Shown: positions 43,449 to 54,819, counted from the first letter of the stretch. The stretch is DNA of 64,000 nt from Eretmocerus hayati (GCA_029851415.1 CM056742.1:113586246-113650245), one strand, 5' to 3'. The notes: a model not told the origin generated them from the letters alone. Numbers and translations are program-made.

Positions 43449-44173
43449 TGGATCTTGGTGTGCAACTTGCGAGTACACTCAACTGGAATAAACATATCAA
43501 CTCAATTCCAAGTTCTGTTCATAAAGCCCTGTACTCACTGCGTTTCCATGAGCATGCTCTTTCTCGCAGACTTAGGCAGCGCCTTGTTGAATCCCTAATC
43601 TTTCCGTACTTTGATTACGCGTGTGCTGTCTACAATGACGTTACTGAAGTACAAAATCTGAAACTTCACAGGCTGTTCAATAAATGCGTACGTTTTGTTC
43701 ATGGTAACATTCCCTGGGAAGCACCTATGACCCCTTAGAGGCTGGCGCTAGGCTGGCTCTCAATTGAGGATAGGCGTAAGCTTCTTATTGCATCCCTTGG
43801 CTTCAATATTATCTCTTCACAAGAACCATCACACCTTGCAAAGCTCTTCCGACGTCGAATTAATGTACCATCTAGACGTTTCTCTACGCGCCACACTCCT
43901 CCACCTCTACTTTACGCCATCCCACGAACCGACACCATGCAGTTTTCTTTCCACATAGTAGCATCTAAAGTCTTAAATTCTCATGCATCGAGCACTGCTT
44001 TTGAACTCAAATTTTCAGTCAGTACAAAACAAATGATCCGTGTCAAACTGCTTCACGAAGAAGTTGTAAATTGGTGTGAGCAAGCAGCAAGGGAAAACCT
44101 AGTCGTGAACCCTCTTCCTAATGACAAGGCTTTTAGTGACCTCCTGGAGCAAGTGAATTCTCCATCCAATTGA
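43449..44173 (+). pseudogene. L2/CR1-like ORF2, C-terminal part
   Basis: The coding sequence resumes with DLGVQLASTLNWNKHINSIP, SVHKALYSLRFHEHALSRRLRQRL, LIFPYFDYACAVYND and KLHRLFNKCVRFV, the RT thumb and C-terminal blocks of L2/CR1 elements. A stop at 43736 and a frameshift near 43920 break the last 140 codons, which end NPLPNDKAFSDLLEQVNSPSN. It is the displaced end of the protein begun at 36620. Confidence 0.85.
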
Positions 44174-44514
44174 ATGTTACTACGAATTTTTTTTCTCCTG
44201 AGCAACTTCGTTTATTTCGCTAACTGCACATTTTTATTTCATTAAAATGTATTCTTCAGCTGTTCAAATATACACGTATTTTTGGATGAAAATATTTATA
44301 ATGGTACTTTCCTTTAGTTATAGCGAATTCATGGAATAACATAATTACCCGACTTTCTTATAGTTATTGATACTGATTTATTGATTACTTATTACGTACT
44401 CTTGATATGATCTTTAGGAGAACGTGAACTACAATCTGTTATTGTCTTCCCAGAGCTGTATAGGGTTATACCCCATAGCTTCAATAAAATTATCAATCAA
44501 TCAATCAATCATTC
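44174..44514 (+). other. 3' untranslated tail of the L2/CR1-like element
   Basis: AT-rich sequence ends with TTCAATAAAATT and four to five tandem ATCA units (about 44490-44510), the 3' simple-repeat ending that L2/CR1 reverse transcriptases recognise. Confidence 0.65.
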
Positions 44515-46028
44515 ACACCCCAAAACACAATTTGAAAAAGCAAGACGATCATCCCGAGCCCTTAACCGACTTTTCTATAGCAAAGCAATCTCACGAAGAA
44601 CTAAGATCATCTGTTATTTATTTTTCAACCGGCCAATCTTAACCCTTAGCTGGCACAACTCCGCCAAATAACATAGCTGACAAACCTGGGTCAATTCGAC
44701 CTACGCCGAAAAATTGATGCTGTAGCTATTATATTGAATCGTCTGACTTGAAAATCCTTTTGTAGCTTCTTTCATATGTTTCCGATCGGCCAATGTATCT
44801 AGATATCCTTCAAGGTCGAATGAAAAATTCCAAAAAATACAAATGTCCAGAAAAATGCAAAGAATCGCGTTTTTCACTAAAAAAACTGTAGACGGCGCAA
44901 TTTTCATCCAAATGAGCTGGAAATTTGACTGAGTCATCTCGAGATAAGGCCAATTCAAGGAAGAAATAGCGCAAGCGTGGATCTTGGAAAAAGGTATTTA
45001 TTCTGACATATTTCGACCGAAGAATTGAGAATTTTTATTCTCGCACAATAAGCTGAAATGAAGACCTCAATTGAATGATCGACCACTGGACTATTTTTTC
45101 TCATATCTACTCAATCTTGAGATAACTCAGTTGAATTTTCAGCTAATTCCAGCGCAAATTGCGTCCTTTAGAATATTTTCAGTGGAAAGGCCTTTTTTGC
45201 AATTTTTCGCAATAATTTATGATCACAACAATGAAATGCAATCAAAAATAGCGCGCATAGCTGGCACACCTGGCTACTTTCGACCCAGCGGCAATTTCGC
45301 TTGGCTGTGATGGGAAAACGCGCGCGCCAGACCTGTTGCTATATGCACGGTCCGTAAGTGGCACATCTTGACTACCAAAAAATGCCACCCTGAGCCCAGG
45401 AAACATCGAATTATACGTGACGATCTCATAAAAAAGACCTTGGATCGAATAAACCCACGTGTGCCAACCGAGGGTTAACATATGCGGCCCCTATCTGCTG
45501 GAACACAGGCGCAGCTTTGATGAAAAAGTTTAGAAAATTCGAAAGGCATTGTTTGGGTACCTCTCTCCACACTTACAGAAAAGAAGGCGAGAAAAAATTC
45601 GTCGATAATAAGATCTTATACAATTCAGCGTAGCAAACATACCGAGAATAGACGACTTCATCATCAAACTTACTAAAGACTATTTCGAAAGCCTGAAGAG
45701 AGTCGATAACGAAATCATACAATCTTCTACATACATAGACGAACCTAAGTGCAAAGAAAGAGCCCGGTCTGACTACCTCCATACTCACTCATTCATGTAT
45801 TATGATCAAATCAGATGCATACAAGACCTGAATGATGTCCCTACAATATACCACGTACCCAGACATCAGTCTAACAAAACGATACTTTTCGACCGCAAAG
45901 ACCCCGACCTATCACTCAAGTACTCTAGAGACATACCTGACCGTGACTACCGTGACCAACGGAGGACCAAAGATCGCTACTGGTGGCTAGAGGATGACCC
46001 GCAAATGAGGGAAGACATTCGCATATGA
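44515..46028 (+). pseudogene. Jockey-like ORF2 C-terminal region, split by a piggyBac-type MITE
   Basis: Before the MITE the frame ends KQSHEELRSSVIYFSTGQS. After it the sequence resumes with TYAAPICWNTG, the Jockey-family block following the thumb, and then RIDDFIIKLTKDYFESLKRVDNEIIQ, matching the conserved C-terminal tail of Jockey-clade proteins. The tail closes with an Asp/Arg-rich end (RDYRDQRRTKDRYWWLEDDP) at 46028. Frameshifts near 45600 and 45790 break it. The RT core is absent. The neighbouring L2/CR1 copy ends exactly where this fragment begins. Confidence 0.7.
44643..45474. mobile_element. piggyBac-type MITE
   Basis: The element lies between two TTAA tetranucleotides (44639-44642 and 45475-45478). 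Its inverted ends are CCCTTAGCTGGCACA and, reverse-complemented from the right, CCCTCGGTTGGCACA. TTAA duplication with ends starting CCC is the piggyBac hallmark. At 832 bases with no transposase it is non-autonomous. It splits the Jockey-like tail, and removing it with one TTAA rejoins the homology. Confidence 0.85.
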
Positions 46029-46462
46029 TCTGTGCACAAAAATAGGAACTAAGTAGACATCCCCCATATTATAAGTGTCTCACTTCGAAATGTACCAAAT
46101 CTGGCCCACCCCTTCATCATCCATACCCAACTAACACCCTTGTAAATATGTACATTCTGACTCTACCTCATGACAATATTTTTCTTAGGGTTTTCAATGT
46201 TCCTAAATATTTCTCTAAGATCACCTGTTATATGTAGCTTATTGCCCAGCTAACGCTGACGCTTACATTATCCAAATATTTCGATATCGAACAAATTACG
46301 ATTAGACACCGATCGGGGAGCGAGGTCGCCCTACAAGGGCCATACTCCCCACCATCCTCTGTACTCAAATTAATGGATTTTGTTAGTAGTTTCATTTGCT
46401 CCTGTCAGCACCATATGTATAACACATCTGCGAATCAATCAACTCTTCAAAAGAGAAAAAAA
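46029..46462. other. Probable 3' untranslated region of the Jockey-like relic
   Basis: No frame with homology; it follows directly after the Jockey-like stop codon and precedes a SINE fragment. Confidence 0.35.
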
Positions 46463-46551
46463 GGGTCGATTCCCACTCGCGGCACGAGTCTCTTCAGTCG
46501 CTTTCTTTTTCGGAATTAAAATACCGAAATGCATGTTCAAGCCCACTTTAC
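46463..46551 (+). mobile_element. SINE fragment, second copy of the 26531 family
   Basis: It starts at the B box (GGGTCGATTCCC) and runs through the same body as 26574-26660 (CGGCACGAGT, TCAGTCGCTTTCTTTTTCGG, ATACCGAAATGCAT). The A-box half is missing, so the copy is 5'-truncated. It abuts a foldback copy. Confidence 0.65.
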
Positions 46552-47235
46552 ACCCCAAAAAATTTACAGACCGATCCATCAAGTTTCGAGTGACTACATA
46601 CATCTTTTCGGTCAAAAATTTAAATTTTCTTACTAAAATGACTCAAATTCGAAAAATATCTATAATTTCAAAAAATCACACAAGTGCTTCCTTGTTCAGA
46701 CCAAACAATGACGTGGGATAAGTGAACAAAATAATCCAAGAGTTAATCAAAAATATCACCAGAAATTTATATATATTTTTATATATGTCTAATTTTTCAG
46801 ATAAAAATTTTCTACTTCTGGTTTTTTTTCTTTACTGATCCGATGTGATTCTTCAGTCTGATCAGGAAAGTATTCTTGTGATTCTTCGGAATTATTGATA
46901 TTTTTTGAGTTCTAAGGCATTTTAGCAAGGGAATTCAGATTTTTGACCCGAAAAACGTATGTAGTCGCACAGAATTTGATGAATTGGTCTGCAAATTTTT
47001 TTGGGGGTACTTTTTATGTTTCTGAACAAAATGTCGAATAAGTCTAGAGATCGGGCGATAGGGCCGCAAACCAGTGGACCAAAAAGGTCGAAGTTTTTTC
47101 CAAACTGACTACGGCTACGTTTCTAGATCGAAAAATACATATAAAATCAAAACTTTAGCCTTCCATAATTTTTCAGGACAGACTTCAAAATTAGGGCAGG
47201 ACCTCCTCTTGAACTGAAATTGTTTGAACAAACTA
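46552..47235. mobile_element. Foldback element, family A copy 2, truncated
   Basis: The sequence matches 2242-2905 (and its inverted half) over most of its length, ending GACTTCAAAATTAGGGCAGG then ACCTCCTCTTGAACTGAAATT. That outer end is more complete than the right end of copy 1 and matches copy 1's left end. The left arm is missing its outer part, where the SINE fragment lies. Confidence 0.65.
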
Positions 47236-47599
47236 TCTATATCAAATTTTTTGGTCCCAAAGCAAATTTTAAAAGTTATTTGCCCTATTTCGAACATAAA
47301 GTCTCTCCTGTCATCTTCCTCTAGAAGTCATTGTTTTTGAGCTGTGAGCCTTTTAAAGTTGGAAAACGCGAGAATTGCGATTTTCAACGAAGACAATATG
47401 AGTAAGAGTTGAGAAGAATTTTTCAGATACACTTTATGAACTGCGCCTTGTTTTCATTCCTCATAACGAGTGCGATGCAATACATGGCCAGAGACGCGTC
47501 TGCAGTGGGCGTTCCGGAAATGAGCTATGGGTGTCTCATATTAGGCGCCACTATGTCGCGAAGTCACATACATGCAGCAAACATCAAAGCCGGGTAAGG
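47236..47599. other. No gene recognised
   Basis: Short frames without motifs. Confidence 0.3.
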
Positions 47600-47674
47600 G
47601 TAGCCACCATGGTCAAGTGCATGACACCCTCGCTTTCCATGTATAAGGCTCGGGGTCGAACGTCGGCCGGCACC
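47600..47674 (+). mobile_element. Possible tRNA-like SINE head
   Basis: CCATGGTCAAGTGCATG could be a degenerate A-box arm. CTCGGGGTCGAACGTC near 47650 resembles a B box with one change. The spacing fits a tRNA-derived SINE. No second copy or target duplication was found. Confidence 0.35.
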
Positions 47675-48436
47675 AATGTAAAATTTTCTCTATTAATCAA
47701 ACAGCCTAAACACTCCTCTGATCACATATTCGTCACTCCTCATTCACCATTACCGTACTATGAGTATTTGCAAAACTCAGATATGACACGATATGTATTC
47801 TGAACACCCATGATTGAGCACGCCCACGAGATCAAATGAGCGCCTAGCCGGAAGATAATTATCGTAAGTCACGTGGCATGATCGGAATTACTGAATTTTG
47901 GACGGAGAGAAAAACGGCTCGGTGGAGCAGAATGATAAAATTTAATAATGGATGCCCATTTTAGGCCATGAGGGGGGGGGGGGGGGGTGGCCGTCATAGA
48001 TGGACGGGTGGATGGGTCGGAAAATGGATGAGTGGATAGAGATAGACAGTCTGATCCGGTTTGACTCGGTCGAGTACGGTCTAATGCAATCGTGGGCAGT
48101 GTGGTACGAGACCGTTGAATCTCAAAGCTAATTATTCAATTGAACAAATTAGTAACCTTTAGGTATGTGAGTAGTTCTGCGGGAACTTTGAAATCATGTG
48201 TTCCCGCTTGTGCGAACATTTAGAACACTTCGGGGAAAAATTGTACCAATCATCTTTGATGTATTTTTAGAGCTCATTTTGAAGCCGTCGGGGGTCAGAA
48301 TCGAACTTGTTTTGTACTGATTTTTCTTTATCCAAAAAACACATTCATAAATGAGGAATCATATTTAACACCAATTTCAGATAGATTGGAGGTATGGAAG
48401 ATAACATTTTTGAAGGGTAAAATTTTCAAACCCTCC
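47675..48436. other. No gene recognised
   Basis: Contains a run of G residues near 47971-47987 followed by GATGGATGG-type simple repeats. No coding support. Confidence 0.35.
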
Positions 48437-48935
48437 AGGAACAGGATTAGAATCGGGATGGATTCGCGGAATTTTGTGGGATACTCAGCATTCCAAAAGG
48501 ATCGATTTGCTACAGATTTCAGTCCGATGAGAGTTGCGGAAAGCACTTCTTCTTGGAGGTTGATTCTCTGAAATACTCCGTGGACAGGGTCGTAGTTAGG
48601 ATTGAAAGGCGTTTGCATGATTTTCGTTAGGTACTCGGCCTCCTAAGAGAATCGGTTTGCCACAGGTTTCAGGCTGATGGGAGTTGAGCAAAACTTTTAT
48701 TTTGGGAAGTCAAGTAACTGAAGTACTCCGTCAACAGGGTTAGGATCGGGAGGCGATCGCAAGGTTTCTGTGAGAGTGAGATACTCAGCCTTTCAAGAGA
48801 ATTCATTTGCCTCAGGTTTCGGATCAACGGGAGTTGCGAATGTTACTTTTTCTTGGAGGTTACGTATCTCAAGTACACCGTGGACAGGGTTGGGATCGGA
48901 TGGCGTTTGCGAAATTCTCGTCGGATACTAAGCCT
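48437..48935. repeat. 150-bp tandem repeat, about 3.3 copies
   Basis: The anchor CCGT(G/C)(G/A)ACAGGGT occurs at 48578, 48728 and 48878, exactly 150 bases apart. Flanking blocks (GATACTCAGC-TTC, ATTTGC-ACAG-TTTC, GATG-GAGTTG, TCTTGGAGGTT) recur in the same order. Units differ by roughly 20-25%. Confidence 0.75.
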
Positions 48936-49740
48936 TCTACACTAAGAAACTCCCGACATGGAAAATTGCTTCGATCGGCTTCATCTGGGGGACAAGATTG
49001 ATTTCCATCAGAAAGTGTAGTATCTGCAGCAAAATTTGAAGATTCAACATCGAATTTCAGTGATCCCGCAACAAAATTTCTCTTCCGTCACACAGGCACC
49101 AAAAATTGGCGCGTGGGAAGCGAAAATTAGTGCTCAAGAACTAAAATTTAGTGTCGGCCGCTACAACCACTTAAACGTACCAAACAGAGGGCACCATTTG
49201 TTGTTAACGCCACCAGATGGATCCGACGCGCTCTCGGCTCGTTCTGCTTCTGAGACTCAATAACAGCTCTTTCGAACCAAGTTCTGAGTTCGATGAAGAT
49301 GTTCGAATTCACCATCAACGTTAGAATGTTACCCAGCCAACCGAACCGCAAAATTCTGAAAGTGTTCTAATGGAATTCTTAGACTATAAATCTTGAAGAG
49401 TTCTGAAAGAGTTCTTATATGCGCCACCGAAATGAGTTCTCAAAGTGTTCTTGGGATGTTCGCATGGTGCTCGAAAAAGAGTTCTATTGAAATTCTTCAA
49501 ATGTTCGCAAGATGCTCGAGAAGTGTTCTCTAGATAGTCTCGAGATGTTCGTGATACGGTCTTGAAGTGTTCCTATAAGGATAGTCCTGTGAATATTTCG
49601 ATATTCGAGGGTCAAAAATGTGCCAGCCCTAAATCTAACTTTCGAAGGTACGAAATGTGTTTTTCGACTTTTTGAAACGGATAGAGTACGAATTAGCTCG
49701 CGCACGAGTATAAATATTTCCACTCATGAGCGCCATAAGT
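48936..49740. other. Degenerate short repeats, no gene
   Basis: From about 49265 to 49580 the words GTTCT, GTGTTCT, GAGTTCT and GATGTTCG recur every 15-30 bases (for example AAAGAGTTCT, GAAGTGTTCT, GAGATGTTCG). This is a decayed short-period repeat. No protein-coding support. Confidence 0.45.
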
Positions 49741-50533
49741 GTAATAGTCCGGCGGCCGAGTATGGTTCCGTAGCATTTTGGATGTGACCGGACAAAAGTT
49801 GATTATTCCCATGTATTTTAACCCGCTGAATCCGATTTTCGATGGTGGAAATTCGGAAAACTGGGCCAAAAATCGTTATTAACAAATTATTGTTAACAAC
49901 TGTAAAATGCACTTTTTCGCTCCGAAAAAATTTTTGTAATATTTTTTGGCATATTTTAAACAAAAAAGGTCTCCACAAAAATTTCCTGAAAATGCACTGT
50001 TTTCCCGTGAAAAATTCGCAAAGTTTCAAAAAACACGATTTTTACAATTTTGTAACAATTGTTGCGCGGCCGTGAAGAGGAATTTTTTGATCTACCAAGG
50101 CGCAAATTACTCCTTGAAGCCTCTTCTTCTGATGGAAACCCCAAAATAGTCAGTATGCTACACCCCATGTGGGTAAGAACGGTGAGACCGACCCCCTACT
50201 TTTGGTGCATTCTCTCGCTATATAGATATACTTATCCATGCCTGAATTCACGTCTTGATCCCCTTTCGTGCACTTCGTGCGCTATCTTCGAACGCAGACA
50301 AACAATGTCTCGTATCTTGGCGTACGTGGACATGGGAGAATCTTGGAGAAGTCTTGGAAAATTCCGGAAAATTCACTGTGAAAACTTGTGTGAACTAGGT
50401 AAAATCAATTCTTACCGAACATGAACGCTGTGACCTTCTTGACTTGCAAAATTCAGGGCATTCTGAGAATATGCAAGATTTATCAATATTCTTGACGTTA
50501 GATTGTCATCATTCGGGTGGAATTAGTATTTGA
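49741..50533. other. No gene recognised
   Basis: Short overlapping frames on both strands, none with motifs. Confidence 0.3.
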
Positions 50534-50875
50534 TTAGAATCCCGACCTCTTAAACCCAATACCGAGTCGTATGATGAGCAAAATAGAATCGACGCAACCG
50601 TACTCGTCTCTCCCAAGATCAAAATTATACCTTACACATGAATTGCGTAGTCGTTGTATCCGTTGCCACTGTTCGTCCGTGGCGTCGAGGTACACGACCG
50701 TGCAATAGTCTATATGCGGTTGAACCAGGGACTCAACTAGGCGAACTCGGAGAGGTCTGGTGATACATGCCCTAAAAAACCGCAATCCATATAGGGCTCT
50801 GTTGACTTTCTTAGTTACTTGGTCGATATGCGGTTTCCACGTCAATTCACTGTCAAGCGTAACACCAAGGCTCAC
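50534..50875 (-). pseudogene. L2/CR1-like RT, thumb and C-terminal part (minus strand)
   Basis: The minus-strand frame reads SLGVTLDSELTWKPHIDQVT, NRALYGLRFFRACITRPLRV and SLVQPHIDYCTVVYLD. It aligns by eye with the plus-strand L2/CR1 thumb at 43449 (LGVQLASTLNWNKHI, ALYSLRF, FDYACAVYND). It is a different, diverged copy. The homology ends soon after RLRNSCVRY and the 3' part is lost. Confidence 0.8.
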
Positions 50876-51237
50876 GACCGTATCACTGAACGGAATGAAC
50901 TTTCCTTCCTGTATCTCAAGTCCATTCTCTTCAGATCTTTAATATTCCTCTCAGAACTGAAGTAGATTGCCTTGGTCTTGCCACCCAGATTGGTTTTGAG
51001 CCAATCAGAACTACAAGATTTTGAAGTAACTTTTTGGGTGTGTTCTTATAAGTATGATTTCATCCACAGGAATGCCGATCTTGAGAAGCCTAGATTTCGA
51101 AGTTTGCTCAACAGCTTTGATGGTGATATTGTGTCAAAGGCTTTACTGAAGTCGAAAAGCAGGAGCAAGGTGATCTTTTTCTTGTCAATACCTACTCGGA
51201 TGTCATCGGTCAACTTTAGTAAAGCTGTCTGGGTGCT
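50876..51237 (-). pseudogene. L2/CR1-like RT, broken palm region (minus strand)
   Basis: In changing frames the minus strand still encodes KLTDDIRVGIDKKKITLLLL then FDFSKAFDTI, the first palm motif. The YADD region is not found, so an internal deletion has probably removed the catalytic pair. Frameshifts occur near 51230 and 51020. Confidence 0.65.
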
Positions 51238-51762
51238 TTAATGTTGTCTGAAACCAGTCTGGAAGCGATCTAATAATCTCTCAGACTTCGAAAACTCCGT
51301 GATTTGGTCGTGTGCGATTTTTTCCAAAACTTTGGCAAGGAAGCAAAGCAGCGCTATAGGACGGAAGTCCGAGACCGTTGATGAAGCGGTGGTCTTTTTT
51401 AATGCAATTAGCTGTGCCTGCTTCCAAGCCTCGGGAAATGCACTGTGAGCGAAAGAGGAGTTGGAAATATGCACAATAAGATCACCAATAGCCGGAAGAG
51501 CCTTCGCGATCACGCTTTGAGGTATTCCGTCCGCCCCACGGGCCTGTGAAGAAAAATGTTCAATAGCAAGGACTACATCATTGTAATTTGTGAGTTTGAA
51601 CTTAAAACCCTCCTCTGAGGCCGAATTTATATCGTCCATTGCTTCATCTATATTTTCGTGGGGCGAAACCAAAACTCCCGCGAAGTGAGCGTTCAAGTCA
51701 TCCGGTGTGGAACCATGAAGTTCCTCCTCTTTGCTCTTAGGCAGACGGCCGAGGTTGCGCAT
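51238..51762 (-). pseudogene. L2/CR1-like RT, finger region (minus strand)
   Basis: The frame contains a pre-RT segment (DDLNAHFAGVLVSP), then FSSQARGADGIPQSVIAKAL, FPEAWKQAQLIALKK, SDFRPIALLCFLAKVLEKIA and DRFQTGFRQH, the usual finger blocks in order. It is open for 174 codons and ends in a frameshift at the point where the palm begins. Confidence 0.85.
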
Positions 51763-51797
51763 TTCCTCCCAGATGTTTTATGCTGATCAAGAGCGTC

Positions 51798-52364
51798 TCA
51801 AAGATGGTTTTGAAGGAAGGAGTTACGCTCTTGTTCCATGCGCAAGTCGACCTCTTCGCTAAGCCGAAAGTACTCACTTTGAAGCTCAGGACACTTTAGC
51901 TGGTTGCGTTGATTCCGCTCCCAGCACCTGCGCGTCGCATCTCGCTCATTCGTGAGTACCCTCAACTCAGGACCAATCCAAGGAGCATCATTTTTTCGCG
52001 GGTTGATAGCTTTTTCCGGCGCTAATCCATGTATAACAGTCTTCAAGTTCTCATTCAAGCAGTGAATTGCATCTTCCAAACTGATTTCAGCATTTTCAAG
52101 AGCTGTCCAGTCGCAGCGAAGCAGACGGTCATTCAGCATCTTCAGAGTGATGTTACGAAAATCCCTATAAGTGAAGGTATTTTTTGGCGGAGTAGGAGTA
52201 AAGACGTTGATGGTGACGTCTATGACCGAGTGCCTGCCGAAACTGGGCAAGAGTCTATTTTGAAAGTCAGTAATGATGTCATTGTCATCTACGTAAATAT
52301 GATCAATCCATGTGTGCGATACATTTGGGGTGTGTTGGTGAGTCGGGCCATGTGGGATGCCCAT
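51798..52364 (-). pseudogene. L2/CR1-like endonuclease C-terminal part and linker (minus strand)
   Basis: HTWIDHIYVDD and LPSFGRHSVIDVTI correspond to the end of the AP-endonuclease domain (S-x-I-D-x-I... and the terminal S-D-H-x-x-I block, here GRHSVI). The linker to RT (PWIGPELRVLTNERDATRRC, a Trp-Ile then helical segment) follows. The N-terminal endonuclease half is absent to the right of about 52440, so the copy is 5'-truncated. Confidence 0.75.
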
Positions 52365-52444
52365 GACAGTGTGATATCAATGCTTCGGCTTCGCCGCGGC
52401 ATTATCATCACACAGTCACGGAAATCCAACTTCCCTGCCTAGTA

Positions 52445-53119
52445 CAGTGATGTACTAATTCATCTAAAACAGCCTTGAAATATTTTGTTCCTCTCGCCAA
52501 AATCTATCAGTTATAGGTAACTCTTTCCCTCCGAATGGCCTTCCAAATCTGTCAGAGAGTCATCTTTGCGCCTTTTTGTCGGTGTTTGTGTGTGTGTGTG
52601 TTTGTGTTTGTGCATCTGATGTTTCATTCCGGACACGCCTTTTCTTCTACTAATCACCTTATCGACTATTGGCTTGCTACAAGTTGTCCAGAATCCAACA
52701 GTGGTTTGGCAACTTTCAGTTTCCAATCAAATTTGATCCATGGGCTTTTTAAAGCAATTGCTCAAATTTCGACTCTTAATACATGAATATCTTCTTCTAA
52801 CACGTTCTCATCACAAATTTATCCGAGTCAACTAAATTTGTTTTTTTTCCTGCATGATCTATCGATTGGTTAATACCGAAATTTTATTGAATCTTCACAG
52901 ATCTCAAATTTTCGAAAAAATCAAAATCCCCATCAATAATCTTATTTTGACCTTTTTCAAACCCACTGATCGGAATTTCGTGTTAACTAAACAAAAGATA
53001 TCATCCAAAAAATCTCAGACTAGATGGCCCATATCGCTCTAAGAAGCTTCCTCTAAAGAATAACTCGAAAAATAGTGCAAAATTTCTTATAAATACTCAA
53101 CTCTCACGGTGCTCTAGAA
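52445..53119. other. No gene; contains a GT microsatellite
   Basis: A GT/TG repeat spans about 52582-52612. The rest is AT-rich with short frames. Confidence 0.45.
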
Positions 53120-54585
53120 ATGAGTTCAACCCAAAGGTGCTTGCCCTTCAGAATCTTTTTTTTACGCTTGAAATACATGATAAATGTGATATTTTCCCGC
53201 AACAACGAAAATCGTAACCGCTCCTGTTTTCGAAAGAAGTCCATTTTGAGATACTCCTATGAAAAAAATGAATTTTTCCGAGATGGAAATTCGTCTCAAG
53301 GAAATGGCGGTCGTAGAATTCCATCCACCCTCAATATCTTCACGTGAAAGACCTCATAGATCCATCAAGTACCACTCCTAAAATTGAATCCATCAGGAAA
53401 TGCGTCATAAGGTGATTTTGGGGACAAAATGATTTAGTCCGCCATGATAATGGGAATTGGCCACACTCTACATCCGTAGATGTGATAGGAAGACCAAAAC
53501 ACTATAAATGGAATAGAAATTGATGATTTATGAATTAATACAAAACTGGCTTGCCCTATCATGAGGACTGGAGAAGCAAAATCATCAACGGAAGTTACCA
53601 TATTTTTTAGTATTTTTGGACTGTGACTCAACTTCTACTCCATCCATTGACATTCTTCAGGGTACATTGTGAGTGGTTTCATTGAAACCTAACATCTTGA
53701 AAATGAATCTTGTTATTCTTTGCGGAAAACTTCACCAGTTTGGAAATTTTCGAAGTTGAGAGTCGTATTGGAGTTGTGAATCCTTGAACCTCTTTCATTA
53801 ATACTCGATCTGGTTACTTGACGAATATCGAGAACGACGAGTTGATTCATTTTGGAATTGAGATTATTCTGCTGGAGAGAACTTGTGTAGATTCCTGGTA
53901 CCTGCTATTTTGATCCAATTTTAATGCGAATGATGCAAGAATCAACATGTTGAATGTGGCTTTTGACTCAGAATATTTCCAAATTAGTTGGGTTTACCGG
54001 AAGGAATTACAGAATTCAATTCCAACAACTTCAAGAGATCATCCAGGGTGTATCCTCAAAAATGTCAGCACGCGTCGTAACAGCTGAGTCACAGTCCAGA
54101 AATGATCGTAAAAAATGATAACTTGCGTTGAATATTCCTTTCTCCCAATCCTTGTTCTAGGACAAGCTGTTTTTTTATGAGCATATCATCATTTTCCATC
54201 TTATTCACAGTATTTTGGTCTCTCTGTCACGTGCAGGGACGTAGAGTGTGGCCCATTTCCGTCATCCCAGCGGACTCACTTATTTTCCCTTCAAAATCAC
54301 TCCATGACGCATTTTTTCCTATGAATTCATTTCAAGAAGTGGTATTTGATGGATCCAAGAGGGTTCTCATGTGAGAAGATAGAGGGTGGAAGAAATTCTT
54401 CGACCGCTGTTCCCCTGAGACAACAGTCCATCTCGTAAAAATTCATTCTTCCATAGAAGAATCTAAAAATGGACAACAGGAGCGGTTACGATTTTCGTTG
54501 TTGCGGGGAAATGTCACATTTATCATGTATTTTGAACGTAAAAAAAGAAATTCTGAAGGACAAGCACCTTTGGGCTGAAATTTTT
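53120..54585. mobile_element. Foldback element, about 1.47 kb
   Basis: The left arm (about 53120-53660) recurs inverted at about 54060-54585. Examples are AGGTGCTTGCCCTTCAGAAT against ATTCTGAAGGACAAGCACCT, and AACGAAAATCGTAACCGCTC against GAGCGGTTACGATTTTCGTT. ACACTCTAC..CGT against ACGTAGAGTGTG is a third. The arms are some 75-80% alike and surround about 400 bases of AT-rich sequence. No transposase and no clear target duplication. Confidence 0.7.
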
Positions 54586-54674
54586 TCTCGTATCTCCTTT
54601 TATGACTCATCTATCTCAATTTCAATGACACAAAGACTTGCTTATACGCCATTCTGAATCGATTGGTTCACTGA

Positions 54675-54753
54675 AAAAAGAGGTTCGTTGCGACAAAGGA
54701 GAGGATCCTTTGTGACAAAGGACCCTCTCCTTTGGCGCAACTAACCTCTTTTT
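54675..54753. repeat. 79-bp hairpin
   Basis: AAAGAGGTTCGTTGCG...AAAGGAGAGG pairs with CCTCTCCTTTGGCGCAAC...AACCTCTTT, and CCTTTGT with ACAAAGG in the centre, with three or four mismatches and almost no loop. It lies about 65 bases left of the gypsy-like LTR. Confidence 0.7.
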
Positions 54754-54819
54754 AAACGCTTTTATTTAACTTCACTTCGGCCTAGCGCTTTGTAACTATA
54801 ACTAGTGGTGCATGATTTT

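Larger units (their letters stand above)
36327..44514 (+). mobile_element. L2/CR1-like non-LTR retrotransposon with two insertions
   Basis: The 5' part encodes a Gln/Pro-rich segment, then a 2.2-kb ORF2 with endonuclease and RT. The last part of ORF2 is displaced to 43449-44173 by a 3.75-kb foldback element and an 0.8-kb inverted-repeat element. The 3' end is an AATC tandem tail (about 44490-44510), the usual L2/CR1 ending. There is no RNase H. Without the insertions the element would be roughly 3.6 kb. The 5' boundary is approximate. Confidence 0.8.
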
